The notes under the pieces were generated by a model. That model worked only from the letters and a program-made list of their open reading frames with translations. It was not told the origin of the DNA and searched no databases. Below, piece by piece: positions 16,601 to 24,637 of a stretch of DNA of 64,000 nucleotides (its first letter is position 1; each line of letters opens with the position of its first letter). The position numbers were made by a program, and so were the translations under genes. The DNA comes from Streptomyces sp. SLBN-31 (lineage in GTDB: Bacteria; Actinomycetota; Actinomycetes; Streptomycetales; Streptomycetaceae). Location: the NCBI RefSeq assembly GCF_006715395.1, contig NZ_VFNC01000001.1, forward strand, positions 1,984,001 to 2,048,000. Direction: 5' to 3'.

Positions 16601-16625
16601 GTACCCCTGGGGCCGGGGGCTATGC
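16601..16625 (-). promoter_or_regulatory. SigB-type promoter candidate for the CBS-domain gene
   Basis: On the minus strand GCAT, a 15-base spacer and GGGTAC match GNNT-N14/16-GGGTAY (plus-strand positions 16622-16625 and 16601-16606). It lies about 75 bases before the ATG at 16528. Confidence 0.45.
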
Positions 16626-16688
16626 GTACGTGGGGCAGAGGGCCCGGCCGGCCGGGCGGGCACGGGCCCTTTGCACCGCCGACTCGGG

Positions 16689-17081
16689 CTATCCCTGCCG
16701 CTCCCGGCCGGACTCCACCAGAGCCTCGGCCAGTTGCTGGACCGTGGTGTACTTCGCCGTACGCGGCAGCCGCTCCACCGGTTCCACCAGGGCGTCCGGG
16801 GCATACGACCGGCGCATGGCGCGCGCCAGGTCACGGGGGCCCGCGGGGAACGCGTGACGGCTCAGGTGCCGGGCCAGTTCCGTGCGGACCGAGGCCAGGG
16901 ACGCGGCGGAACCTCCCGGGGCGATCGGGCCGCCGGCGATCTCGGGGTCGTCGTCGGCGGTGGGCTCGGGGTCGTGCCACTCCTCGGTCCGGGTGGGGTG
17001 CCCGGAGCGGAGCAGACCCCGCAGTTCGTGCTTCATCTCCTCGTCGCGATGGACGCTCAGCCGATCGCTGCCTCGCTGCAT
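16689..17081 (-). CDS. DUF2795 domain protein
   Basis: 130 aa. The C-terminal half (about residues 65-120) is a DUF2795 domain (ELARHLSRHAFPAGPRDLAR, YAPDALVEPVERLP, YTTVQQLAEALVES); the N-terminus is polar and acidic (PEPTADDDPEIAG). The family is widespread in actinobacteria with no assigned function. GGAGGGAG stands seven bases before the ATG at 17081. A SigB-like promoter match precedes it, and the CBS/membrane/PfpI genes follow on the same strand. Confidence 0.8.
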   Translation of the reverse strand: MQRGSDRLSVHRDEEMKHELRGLLRSGHPTRTEEWHDPEPTADDDPEIAGGPIAPGGSAASLASVRTELARHLSRHAFPAGPRDLARAMRRSYAPDALVEPVERLPRTAKYTTVQQLAEALVESGRERQG

Positions 17082-17115
17082 GAGACTCCCTCCAGATCTT
17101 CGGGGTGGGCACCGC

Positions 17116-17140
17116 GTACCCGATGAGCGGAGGCCGACAC
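17116..17140 (-). promoter_or_regulatory. SigB-type promoter candidate for the DUF2795 gene
   Basis: On the minus strand GTGT, a 15-base spacer and GGGTAC match GNNT-N14/16-GGGTAY (plus-strand 17137-17140 and 17116-17121), about 35 bases upstream of the ATG at 17081. Confidence 0.5.
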
Positions 17141-17211
17141 GAGGGTTTGCGCAACGAGAGCAGGGAGACCCGGCAGATGCCCCCCACTCCCATCTCCGGG
17201 AGGGAACGGCC

Positions 17212-17373
17212 ATGGCACTGATCGCCGTGTTCATCCCGCTCCTCATGCTCGGCGTGGTGCTCGCACTGGGCCGCTACGAGGAGCTGCTGCTGCAAACGAA
17301 GAAGACCGACCGGAACGAGAAGTCCCGCATTGCCGGGCCCACCACCTCACCCAGGACGCACGGCTCGCCCTGA
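17212..17373 (+). CDS. Small membrane protein (53 aa)
   Basis: Begins MALIAVFIPLLMLGVVLALG, a single N-terminal transmembrane helix, followed by a charged tail (RYEELLLQTKKTDRNEK). GGGAGGG lies seven bases before the ATG at 17212. Its small size and position opposite the DUF2795 gene argue for a genuine short gene rather than chance. Function is unknown; small one-helix proteins of this kind are frequent near Streptomyces stress genes. Confidence 0.65.
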   Translation: MALIAVFIPLLMLGVVLALGRYEELLLQTKKTDRNEKSRIAGPTTSPRTHGSP

Positions 17374-17400
17374 CGGTCCACCGCACGCCGGCGGGCGCCC

Positions 17401-18042
17401 CTACCGGTGGCCGTCGGCCCGTCGCAGAACGCCCCGGGGCGGCCGGAGCGAGGGTATGAGAGCCGGTACGCGGGCGCGGTAGGCCGCGTAGGACGCGCCG
17501 AACCGGTCCGCCATCATGCCGTCCTCGATCCGGACCCGGCGCAGCAGCCAGGGCACGGTGACGGCGAGGACCAGCACCCAGACCCCGAAGCCGCAGGCCG
17601 CCATGGCGCCGGTGACCAGCCCGAGAATCCCGGTGTAGATGGGGTGGCGGGCCATCCGGTACGGGCCGTCGGTGCGCAGTTCATGGTGCTCCCGGACCAT
17701 CGGGATGCTCGCCCACATGGTGCCCAGGACCCACCGCGCCCACAAAAGCCAGCCGGTGGAGGCCACGGCCAGCACCGCACCCAGGAGCGCGAGTTCGGGC
17801 TGCCAGAACTCGAGCCGGTGCCGCCAGGACCCCGGTGTCTGCCGGACCAGCAGTCCCAGCAGCCAGGCGCCGGCGATCAGCGCGAGCCGGCGCGGCAGCG
17901 TCCGGCGGAGATCGCGGGCCGCCTCCCGCGCTCCGGAGCCTCTCTTCACACCGAAGTAGACCGCGCCGACGAGCCACGCCGCGACGAACACGGCGACACA
18001 GACGGCGACGACCACGGCGAGTACGGAGCGAAGCGAGTCCAT
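17401..18042 (-). CDS. Isoprenylcysteine carboxyl methyltransferase-like membrane protein
   Basis: 213-aa ICMT/PEMT-fold protein: several membrane helices followed by the SAM-binding signature HHELRTDGPYRMARHPIYTG (about residues 118-137), and downstream RVRIEDGMMADRFGASYAAY with the conserved E and YxxY. Bacterial relatives methylate isoprenoid or lipid carboxylates, or have unknown substrates. N-terminal helix MDSLRSVLAVVVAVCVAVFV. ATG start at 18042. Confidence 0.82.
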   Translation of the reverse strand: MDSLRSVLAVVVAVCVAVFVAAWLVGAVYFGVKRGSGAREAARDLRRTLPRRLALIAGAWLLGLLVRQTPGSWRHRLEFWQPELALLGAVLAVASTGWLLWARWVLGTMWASIPMVREHHELRTDGPYRMARHPIYTGILGLVTGAMAACGFGVWVLVLAVTVPWLLRRVRIEDGMMADRFGASYAAYRARVPALIPSLRPPRGVLRRADGHR

Positions 18043-18081
18043 GCCTCAAGACTGCTTCTCGGGGCCCACGGAGCACCACCA

Positions 18082-18139
18082 CCCACGGGCTGAACCGCAG
18101 CCCACCCGTGGGTAGAGCACCCGCCCCACCCACGGGTGG
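18082..18139. promoter_or_regulatory. Triple CCCACGGG/CCCGTGGG palindrome cluster
   Basis: CCCACGGG at 18082-18089, its inverse CCCGTGGG at 18105-18112, and CCCACGGG again at 18129-18136 inside the palindrome CCACCCACGGGTGG (18126-18139). Spacings are 23 and 24 bases, centre to centre, about two helical turns. The cluster lies in the 164 bases between the ICMT start and the poxB stop, so an operator for the ICMT-like gene is the simplest reading; overlapping hairpin formation is also possible. Confidence 0.45.
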
Positions 18140-18206
18140 AGTTCCCGCGGTCAGCGCCCCGTGGTCGGGGCCCCCGGCAGCCCCAGGAGCCCCGGCAGCC
18201 CGGCGG

Positions 18207-20000
18207 CTACTTCTTGTCGTGCCCCGGCAGGAACTCCTGCACCTTCGCCTTCAGCCCCTGCTTGATCATGGAGCCGCGGTCCGCGTCGCCCTTGAGGATG
18301 GACGCGGCCGTGGCCTCCATCTGCTCCCAGGTGGCGTGCGGCGGGATCGGCGGGACCGCGGGGTCGGTGAGGAACTCGATCACCGCGGGGCCGTCCGCCT
18401 CGAGCCCCGCGCGCCAGCCCGCCTCGACGTCCTCGGGCTTCTCCACCCGCACACCGGTCAGCCCGAGGGAGCGGGCGAACGCGGCGTACTGCACGTCCGG
18501 GATCTCCTGCGAGGGCAGGAACGACGGCGCGCCCTCCATGGCCCGCATCTCCCAGGTGACCTGGTTGAGATCGCGATTGTTGAACACGGCGACGATCAAC
18601 CGCGGGTCCTCCCACGCATGGCGGTACTTGGCCGCCGTGATCATCTCCGCCAGGCCGTTCATCTGCATCGCACCGTCCCCGACCAGCGCGATCGCCGGCC
18701 GGTCCGGATGCGCGAACTTCGCGCCGATCGCGTAAGGCACTCCGGGGCCCATCGTCGCCAGCGTGCCGGAGAGCGAGGAGCGCATGCCGGGCCGCATCGT
18801 CAGATGCCGGGCGTACCAGTTGGCCGCGGAACCCGAGTCGGAGGTGACGATGGCGTTCTCGGGCAGCAGAGCGTCCAGAGCGTGGGTGACGTACTCCGGG
18901 TTGATCGGGTCGGCGGACTGCTGAGCCCGCCGTTCCATCACCTCGCGCCAGCGCGACACGTTGTCGCACACCGTGTCGTACCACTCGGGCCCGCGGGCCG
19001 GGTCGATCATCGGGATGAGCCGTTCCAGCGTCGCCTTCGCGTCGCCGACCAGATTCACCTCGTACGGGTAACGCATCCCCACCATGTGCGGGTCGATGTC
19101 GATCTGCACCCCGCGCGCCTTGCCGAACTCCGGCATGAACTGCGTGTAGGGGAAGGACGATCCGATGGTCAGCAGGGTGTCGCAGTCCCGCATCAGCTCG
19201 TACGACGGACGCGTGCCCAGCAGGCCGATCGAGCCGGTGACGTAGGGGAGTTCGTCACTCAGGACGTCCTTGCCAAGCAGCGCCTTGGCGACGCCGGCCT
19301 TCAGCACTTCGGCGATCCGCTCGACCTCGGCACGTGCTCCGGCGGCGCCCTGGCCCACCAGGATCGCCACCTTGTCACCGGAGTTGAGGATCTCCGCGGC
19401 GCGCTGCAGCGAGTCCTCCGAGGGAACGGCCGTCCAGGAACTGCGGCCGAGGCTGGAGGGGACCATCTTGAACTCGTGCGTGGGCGGCGAGTAGTCCAGC
19501 TCCTGCACGTCACCGGGGACGATGATCGCGGTGGGGGAGCGGCGGGCGTACGCGGTGCGGATGGCGCGGTCGATGACGTTCGGCAACTGCTCGGGGACCG
19601 TCACCGTCTCGATGAAGTCCGAGGCGACGTCCTTGAACAGCGTGTGCAGGTCGACCTCCTGCTGGTACGAGCCGCCCATCGCCGTGCGATGGGTCTGGCC
19701 GACGATCGCCAGCACCGGCACATGGTCGAGCTTCGCGTCGTAGAGGCCGTTGAGCAGGTGGATCGCTCCCGGTCCGGACGTCGCCACGCACACTCCCAGA
19801 CGGCCGCTGAACTTCGCGTAGCCGACCGCCTCGAACGCGGACATCTCCTCGTGCCGGGACTGCACGAACCGCGGCTGGTTCTCCGCCCTGCCCCAGGCGG
19901 CGAGCAGCCCGTTGATGCCGTCGCCCGGATAGCCGAAGACGTGGTCCACCCCCCACTCGCGCAGGCGCTGCAGAATGTGGTCGGAGACCTTGGTGCTCAT
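18207..20000 (-). CDS. poxB: Pyruvate oxidase / thiamine-pyrophosphate-requiring enzyme (PoxB type)
   Basis: 597-aa member of the PoxB/acetolactate-synthase superfamily. N-terminal PYR domain VFGYPGDGINGLLAAW with the catalytic Glu in SRHEEMSAFEAVGYAK (about residue 50); central FAD/NAD-like domain; C-terminal TPP domain with ALVGDGAMQMNGLAEM and the metal ligand FNNRDLNQ (about residues 470-500). Most similar in layout to pyruvate:quinone oxidoreductase, giving acetate, CO2 and reduced quinone at the membrane. No membrane-binding C-terminal helix is obvious. The start at 20000 is divergent from the sigma factor gene. Exact substrate is inferred. Confidence 0.85.
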   Translation of the reverse strand: MSTKVSDHILQRLREWGVDHVFGYPGDGINGLLAAWGRAENQPRFVQSRHEEMSAFEAVGYAKFSGRLGVCVATSGPGAIHLLNGLYDAKLDHVPVLAIVGQTHRTAMGGSYQQEVDLHTLFKDVASDFIETVTVPEQLPNVIDRAIRTAYARRSPTAIIVPGDVQELDYSPPTHEFKMVPSSLGRSSWTAVPSEDSLQRAAEILNSGDKVAILVGQGAAGARAEVERIAEVLKAGVAKALLGKDVLSDELPYVTGSIGLLGTRPSYELMRDCDTLLTIGSSFPYTQFMPEFGKARGVQIDIDPHMVGMRYPYEVNLVGDAKATLERLIPMIDPARGPEWYDTVCDNVSRWREVMERRAQQSADPINPEYVTHALDALLPENAIVTSDSGSAANWYARHLTMRPGMRSSLSGTLATMGPGVPYAIGAKFAHPDRPAIALVGDGAMQMNGLAEMITAAKYRHAWEDPRLIVAVFNNRDLNQVTWEMRAMEGAPSFLPSQEIPDVQYAAFARSLGLTGVRVEKPEDVEAGWRAGLEADGPAVIEFLTDPAVPPIPPHATWEQMEATAASILKGDADRGSMIKQGLKAKVQEFLPGHDKK

Positions 20001-20255
20001 GTGCGGACCTCCCGGGCCGTCGGCTGAACGGGCAGCAGTCGTCTGCGGGCCGAGTCACCCGGGGGGCGTGCGGAAAACATCCGTGTGTTTGCCGGGCCCG
20101 GCCCGGGGCAGGCGCAGCATCAGTGCTTCGGACAGGAGGCACGTCCGTGGGAGCGGCCCTTCGCGCCGCCCCGGCCGCGCCTGTCCCGACCGCGTGGCCC
20201 TCCTCCCACGGTGACCGTCCATCCCCAAGCACCATTTAGGGAGTTGCGACGCACC
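20001..20255. other. Divergent intergenic region poxB / sigma factor
   Basis: 255 bases with no gene. On the minus strand GTTT, 14 bases and GGGTGA (20055-20078) is a partial SigB-type match in front of poxB. On the plus strand GTTT (20087-20090), 14 bases and GGGGCA is a weaker one in front of the sigma gene. AGGGAG (about 20238-20243) is the likely ribosome binding site of the sigma gene. Confidence 0.35.
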
Positions 20256-21050
20256 ATGCCCACCCGAGTGAGCGCGAAGCACCACCCGCACGACGACGCC
20301 CCCGACACCGCCGAAGCCTTCCGCAAGCTCGCGACGCTGCCCCCGGGCGAGCGGCGCGACGCGGTGCGCGACGAGGTCGTCGAGGCCTGGCTGCCCATGG
20401 CCGAACGGCTCGCCGGGCGGTTCCGCAACCGCGGCGAGAGCTACGAGGACCTGCGCCAGGTCGCGGCCCTCGGCCTGGTCAAGGCGGTCGACCGGTACGA
20501 CCCCGAACGCGGCAACGCCTTCGAGAGCTACGCCGTGCCCACCATCACCGGTGAGATCAAGCGGCACTTCCGCGACCACATGTGGACCCTGCACGTACCG
20601 CGCCGGGTCCAGGACCTGCGCAACCGCGTCCGGTTCGCCACGCAGGACCTCACCCAGACCGTCTCCGGCCGCAGGCCCACGGTCGCCGAGATCGCCGAGC
20701 ACGCCGACATGAGCGAGGAGGACGTGCTGGTCGGCCTGGAGGCCCTGGAGAGCTTCACCGCGCTCTCCCTCGACGCCGAACTGCCCGGCAGCGAGGACGG
20801 CTACTCCCTCAGTGACTCCCTCGGCTCGCCCGACCCCGCCCTCGACAGGCTCGTGGACCGCGAGGCCGTCGCGCCCCGGCTGGCGGCGCTGCCCGAACGG
20901 GAGCGGGCCATCCTGTACATGCGGTTCTTCGGCGACATGACCCAGAGCCGGATCGCCGAGCAGCTGGGCATCTCGCAGATGCACGTGTCCCGGCTGATCA
21001 GCCGCTGCTGCAGCCGCGTACGCGAACAGGTGCTGAACGGCACGGCGTAA
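20256..21050 (+). CDS. RNA polymerase sigma factor, SigB/SigF/SigG family
   Basis: 264-aa group 3 sigma factor. Region 2: RNRGESYEDLRQVAALGLVK, then RYDPERGNAFESYAVPTI and GEIKRHFRDHMWTLHVPRRV. Region 3: GRRPTVAEIAEHADMSEEDV. Region 4 helix-turn-helix: RERAILYMRFFGDMTQSRIA then EQLGISQMHVSRLISRCCSR. This is the general-stress/sporulation type, controlled in Streptomyces by anti-sigma RsbW-like kinases; none is adjacent. ATG 20256 was chosen over a TTG at 20244. A strong terminator follows. The nearby SigB-type promoter matches make it a candidate regulator of this block (inference). Confidence 0.9.
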   Translation: MPTRVSAKHHPHDDAPDTAEAFRKLATLPPGERRDAVRDEVVEAWLPMAERLAGRFRNRGESYEDLRQVAALGLVKAVDRYDPERGNAFESYAVPTITGEIKRHFRDHMWTLHVPRRVQDLRNRVRFATQDLTQTVSGRRPTVAEIAEHADMSEEDVLVGLEALESFTALSLDAELPGSEDGYSLSDSLGSPDPALDRLVDREAVAPRLAALPERERAILYMRFFGDMTQSRIAEQLGISQMHVSRLISRCCSRVREQVLNGTA

Positions 21051-21076
21051 CCCCGCGACGCGCTTCCGCGCCACCG

Positions 21077-21112
21077 GGCCGCCCGGAGGACACCCCCTCC
21101 GGGCGGCCTTTT
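21077..21112 (+). terminator. Rho-independent terminator of the sigma factor gene
   Basis: Arms GGCCGCCCGGAG (21077-21088) and CTCCGGGCGGCC (21097-21108) are perfectly complementary, with an 8-base loop and TTTT at 21109-21112. Confidence 0.8.
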
Positions 21113-21281
21113 CGGCGTACGGCGCGGCCTTCGCGTCGCGAAAGTCGTGTCACCCGCTCGGCCCAGTGTGTGACGCGAATGGTGCTCGGCCGCGCGCGGG
21201 GCGGCGGTGGGAGGGCTGTGATGGGGGCGAGGCACGCCCTGCGTGACCCGTCCGCAGACGCCACTCGAAGGAGCCCACCCC

Positions 21282-22184
21282 ATGCGCCGCACCGCCCGAG
21301 TCCTGTCCGCCGCGGCCCTGGCCGGTGCCGCGGTCGGCCTCCCCGCGACGGCCGCCTTCGCGGACCCGGCCTCGGAGGTCAGCCCCGGCACCGCGTCGCC
21401 CGGCGGCACCGTCACCGTCTCGGTCTCCTGCGAATCCACCGGCGGCGAGGCGCCCCCCACCATCGAGGCCACCTCGCAGGCCTTCGACGAGGGCACCGTC
21501 CAGCTGCAACGCGTCGTCGGCAACGACGAGCGGGCCGCCGGGGTCACCTACCGCGGCACCGCCCGCATCGCCTCCGCGACCGAACTGGAGGACGGCGGCC
21601 CGGCCGCGGTGGGTCCGGATACGGCGATCCCGGATGCGGCCGCGCCGGAGAACACCTTGGTTCCTGATGCGGCGGCCCCGGATGCGGTGGGTCCGGATGC
21701 GGTGGGCCCGGATTCGGTCACTCCGGACGCGGCGGACCCGGATGCCGTCGGCCCGGACAAGGTGCCCACGGATGCTGCGGCCCCGGACGACGCACCCCCT
21801 GATGCGGCGGCCCCGGACGTGGTGGGCTCCGACTCGAGGCCCCCGGGCTCGGTCGGTCCCGGCTCGGTGTCCCCGGGTGGGGTGACCGCGGACTCGGCCT
21901 GGACCGTCAACGGCACCTGCCCGGCCGCGCCCGGCGGTCACGGGGCCGCGTGGAGTGCCACGTTCAAGGTCGATCTCGGCGCCCACGCCAGCCGGAAGTG
22001 CGGTGAGCAACAGCGCACCGACGGCTGCGGTACGGCGCCGGTCCAGCGGGGCGTCCGGGCCGGCGAGGGCGGCACGTTCACCGACTCCGTACCCGCGCTG
22101 GTCGCGGGCGGCGTCCTGATCGCGGGCGCGCTGGGCGCCGCCGCCCACCGGCTGCGCCACCGTGACTCCACGGGCGGCCGCTGA
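21282..22184 (+). CDS. Secreted or membrane-anchored Asp/Pro/Ala-repeat protein
   Basis: 300 aa. A signal peptide (MRRTARVLSAAALAGAAVGL, cleavage probably after AAFA) leads to a small domain with one Cys (SVSCESTGGEAPPTIEATSQ) and then about 85 residues of repeats on the pattern D-A-x-x-P-D-x-V-G-P. After WTVNGTCPAAPGG and a Cys-containing segment comes a C-terminal helix ALVAGGVLIAGALGAAAHRL with a basic tail, consistent with a membrane anchor. There is no LPxTG. AAGGAG precedes ATG 21282. The repeats look like a wall-spanning stalk; function unknown. Confidence 0.75.
   Translation: MRRTARVLSAAALAGAAVGLPATAAFADPASEVSPGTASPGGTVTVSVSCESTGGEAPPTIEATSQAFDEGTVQLQRVVGNDERAAGVTYRGTARIASATELEDGGPAAVGPDTAIPDAAAPENTLVPDAAAPDAVGPDAVGPDSVTPDAADPDAVGPDKVPTDAAAPDDAPPDAAAPDVVGSDSRPPGSVGPGSVSPGGVTADSAWTVNGTCPAAPGGHGAAWSATFKVDLGAHASRKCGEQQRTDGCGTAPVQRGVRAGEGGTFTDSVPALVAGGVLIAGALGAAAHRLRHRDSTGGR
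21610..21870 (+). repeat. Imperfect 15-bp coding repeats
   Basis: Runs of a CCGGATGCGGTGGGT-like 15-base unit (for example two nearly identical copies at about 21680-21710) encode the PDAVG/PDAAA pentapeptides of the secreted repeat protein. Copies differ mainly at third positions and in the fourth and fifth codons. Confidence 0.7.
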
Positions 22185-22337
22185 CCGGAAGATCGCCGGG
22201 TGTGACCCGTACAACCCGGGGGACCCCCATGAGGCGACGGCTCACGGGGTACTCAGAGCCCAGGGACCCGGCCCGCACCGTACGGACGGGGGAGCGGCGG
22301 GGGCCCGGCGCAGCAAGGTGCCACAACGGAGGTAGGG

Positions 22338-23585
22338 ATGCCGCGGACGGACCCGGAAGGCCACGGCCCCGTCCGTTTCGGGCCGCCGCTCCCCGAGGAC
22401 GGCCTGCCCGTACTGCCCGAACTGACGGCCGTCCTGGCCGCGGCGGCCGCCCGTGCCGACGCGGAACCGGTCGGCGGCGGGCCCGCCCTGCGGCAGGCCG
22501 CCTGCGACTACTGGGAACGGCGCGGTCTCGCCACCGGACCCGAGCGGGTCGCCGCCGGCCCCGGCGCCCCCGCGCTGCTGCTCGCCCTGACCGCCGCGCT
22601 CGGCGGTGACGTCCTGGTGCCCCGGCCGTGCGCGGCCTGGTGGGCGCCGTACGCGCGCCTGTTGGGAAGACCCGTCTTCCACGTCGCGACACCGGCCGAG
22701 TGCGGCGGCGTCCCGGACCCGTACGCCCTCCTGGAGACCGTGCGGCGGGTGCGCGCCGAGGGCGGTGACCCGCGCCTGCTCGTACTGTCCGTCGCCGACG
22801 ACCCCACCGCCACCGTGGCCCCGCCCGAGGCCATGCACGCGTGCGTGGAGGCCGCCGCGGGCGAGGGCCTGCACCTGGTCAGCGACGAGACCTGGCGCGA
22901 CACCCTGCACGCCCCGCACGACACCGTGCAGGTCAGCCCCGCAGAGATGCTTCCCGACCGGGTCACCGTCGTCACCGACCTGGCCGGCGCGCTGCTGCCG
23001 CCGGGCTGGCCGGCCGCGGTGGCCCGTTTCCCGGCGGGGGAGACCGGAAACGGTCTCCACGCGCGCGTGCTGGACATCCTCACCGCCCTCGGGGCCCGGA
23101 TCGCGGGCCCCGTCGCCGCTCCCGCCGCCTACGCGCTCGGCGAGCCCCTTCCGGTCACCGCGCGCGTGGCCACCGCCGTACGCCTGCACGCGCGCGTGGC
23201 CGAGGCCCTGCACGGTGTGCTCGTGCGCGCCAGCGCCTTCTCCCGGCCCCCGCAGGCCGGCCGCCACGTCTACGCCGACCTGGCCCCGCTGCGCTCGGCC
23301 CTCACCGCCCACGGGGTCGGCGACGCCCAGGAACTGGAGGACTTCCTCGCCGTCCGGCTCGGTATGCCCGCGCCCGGCGGCCACCGCTTCGGGGACGAAC
23401 TGGGCGCGCTGCGCGTCCGGTTGTCCACCGGCCCGCTGCTGGGCCGTACGGACGACGAGCGCGCGGAATGTCTCACGGCCCCCGCGCCGTTGGAACTGCC
23501 ACACGTGCAACGCGCGTTGAGTCATGTGAAGTCGGTCTTCGACGATCTCCGCGACGACGCTCAGCGATGGGAGCCTCCTCGATGA
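22338..23585 (+). CDS. Aminotransferase-fold protein lacking the PLP lysine
   Basis: 415 aa with the fold-type I (class I/II aminotransferase) layout: ACDYWERRGLATGPERVAAG in the N-terminal half, VSDETW (182-186 area) as the PLP-binding Asp motif, and a C-terminal ALRVRLSTGPLLG with the substrate-binding Arg. The expected Schiff-base motif SxSKxxxxxGxR is replaced by VTDLAGALLPPGWPAA (about 212-227), with no lysine. The only lysine in the whole protein is near the C-terminus (SHVKSV). It therefore cannot act as a normal PLP transaminase; a binding or regulatory role is inferred. It overlaps the next gene by ATGA. Confidence 0.75.
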   Translation: MPRTDPEGHGPVRFGPPLPEDGLPVLPELTAVLAAAAARADAEPVGGGPALRQAACDYWERRGLATGPERVAAGPGAPALLLALTAALGGDVLVPRPCAAWWAPYARLLGRPVFHVATPAECGGVPDPYALLETVRRVRAEGGDPRLLVLSVADDPTATVAPPEAMHACVEAAAGEGLHLVSDETWRDTLHAPHDTVQVSPAEMLPDRVTVVTDLAGALLPPGWPAAVARFPAGETGNGLHARVLDILTALGARIAGPVAAPAAYALGEPLPVTARVATAVRLHARVAEALHGVLVRASAFSRPPQAGRHVYADLAPLRSALTAHGVGDAQELEDFLAVRLGMPAPGGHRFGDELGALRVRLSTGPLLGRTDDERAECLTAPAPLELPHVQRALSHVKSVFDDLRDDAQRWEPPR

Positions 23586-24628
23586 CGCAGCAGTCCGAGT
23601 CGACCACCACCCGGGAAGCGGACGATCCGGCACCGGCGCCGGGGTTCGCGCCCCCCTTCCCGCCGCTCGCCGAGCCCCGCCCGCTGGGCGAACGCCGGGT
23701 GTGGCCGCGAACCTTCCACAACCGCCTGACCGCCCCTCTGCCCGGCCTGAAGGCCATGGCCCGCTTCGCCCGCGAAGGCTCCGTGCGCCCCGGCCGCGAG
23801 GGCCTCGCCGACATCCCCAGGCTCCCCTTCGCCCCCGCCCCCCTGCCCCGCGTCGACGCCGGCACACTGGCCGTCTCCTGGGCGGGCCACGCCAGTTGGG
23901 TGGTGCAGATCGGCGGACTGACCGTCCTCACCGACCCCGTCTGGTCCCGCCGCATCCTCGGCACCCCGGCACGCATCACGCCGGTCGGCATCCCCTGGGA
24001 GACCCTGCCGCGTGTCGACGCGGTCGTCATCAGCCACAACCACTACGACCATCTCGACGCCCCCACCCTGCGCCGACTGCCGCGCGACACCCCGGTGTTC
24101 GTGCCCGCCGGCCTCGGCCGCTGGTTCTACCGCCGGCGCTTCACCGAGGTCACGGAGCTGGACTGGTGGGAGGCGGCCGAACTCGGCGGGGTCCGCTTCG
24201 ACTTCGTCCCGGCACACCACTGGTCCAAGCGCACCCTCATCGACACCTGCCACTCACTGTGGGGCGGCTGGGTCCTGACCGCCCCCGACGGGCAGCGCGT
24301 CCACTTCGCGGGCGACACCGGCTACGGCCACTGGTTCTCCCGCATCGGCGAGCGCTACCCCGGCATCGACCTCGCCCTGCTGCCCATCGGCGCCTACGAC
24401 CCCCGCTGGTGGCTCAGCGACGTCCACTGCAACCCGGAGGAGGCGGTCAGAGCGGCCCAGGACCTCGGGGCACGGCGCATGGCGCCGATGCACTGGGGCA
24501 CGTTCGTGCTGTCGGCGGAGCCGGTCCTGGAACCGCTCACCCGCGTGCGCGCGGCCTGGGAGAAGGCGGGACTGGACCGCGCCGACCTGTGGGACCTGCC
24601 GGTCGGGGCGTCCCGGGTGCTGGAGTAG
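23582..24628 (+). CDS. MBL-fold metallo-hydrolase, NAPE-PLD/UlaG-like
   Basis: 348-aa metallo-beta-lactamase-fold hydrolase. Motif SHNHYDHLD (about residue 150) supplies the dinuclear metal site; further ligands are in FVPAHHWSKR, HFAGDTGYGHW and MAPMHWGTF. The N-terminal WPRTFHNRLTAPLPG and VSWAGHASWVVQIGG segments match the NAPE-PLD-like/UlaG group that act on phosphodiesters or lactones. ATG 23582 overlaps the aminotransferase-like stop. The two proteins are thus translated together and may be functional partners (inference). The 3' end borders a minisatellite. Confidence 0.85.
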   Translation: MTQQSESTTTREADDPAPAPGFAPPFPPLAEPRPLGERRVWPRTFHNRLTAPLPGLKAMARFAREGSVRPGREGLADIPRLPFAPAPLPRVDAGTLAVSWAGHASWVVQIGGLTVLTDPVWSRRILGTPARITPVGIPWETLPRVDAVVISHNHYDHLDAPTLRRLPRDTPVFVPAGLGRWFYRRRFTEVTELDWWEAAELGGVRFDFVPAHHWSKRTLIDTCHSLWGGWVLTAPDGQRVHFAGDTGYGHWFSRIGERYPGIDLALLPIGAYDPRWWLSDVHCNPEEAVRAAQDLGARRMAPMHWGTFVLSAEPVLEPLTRVRAAWEKAGLDRADLWDLPVGASRVLE

Positions 24629-24637
24629 CCACCCAAG

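Noticed and set aside
16562..16688. A small gene between the CBS and DUF2795 genes
   Set aside because: No frame with a start signal; the stretch is explained by the CBS promoter region.
21282..22184. The repeat protein as a sortase-anchored adhesin
   Set aside because: No LPxTG-type motif precedes the C-terminal helix.
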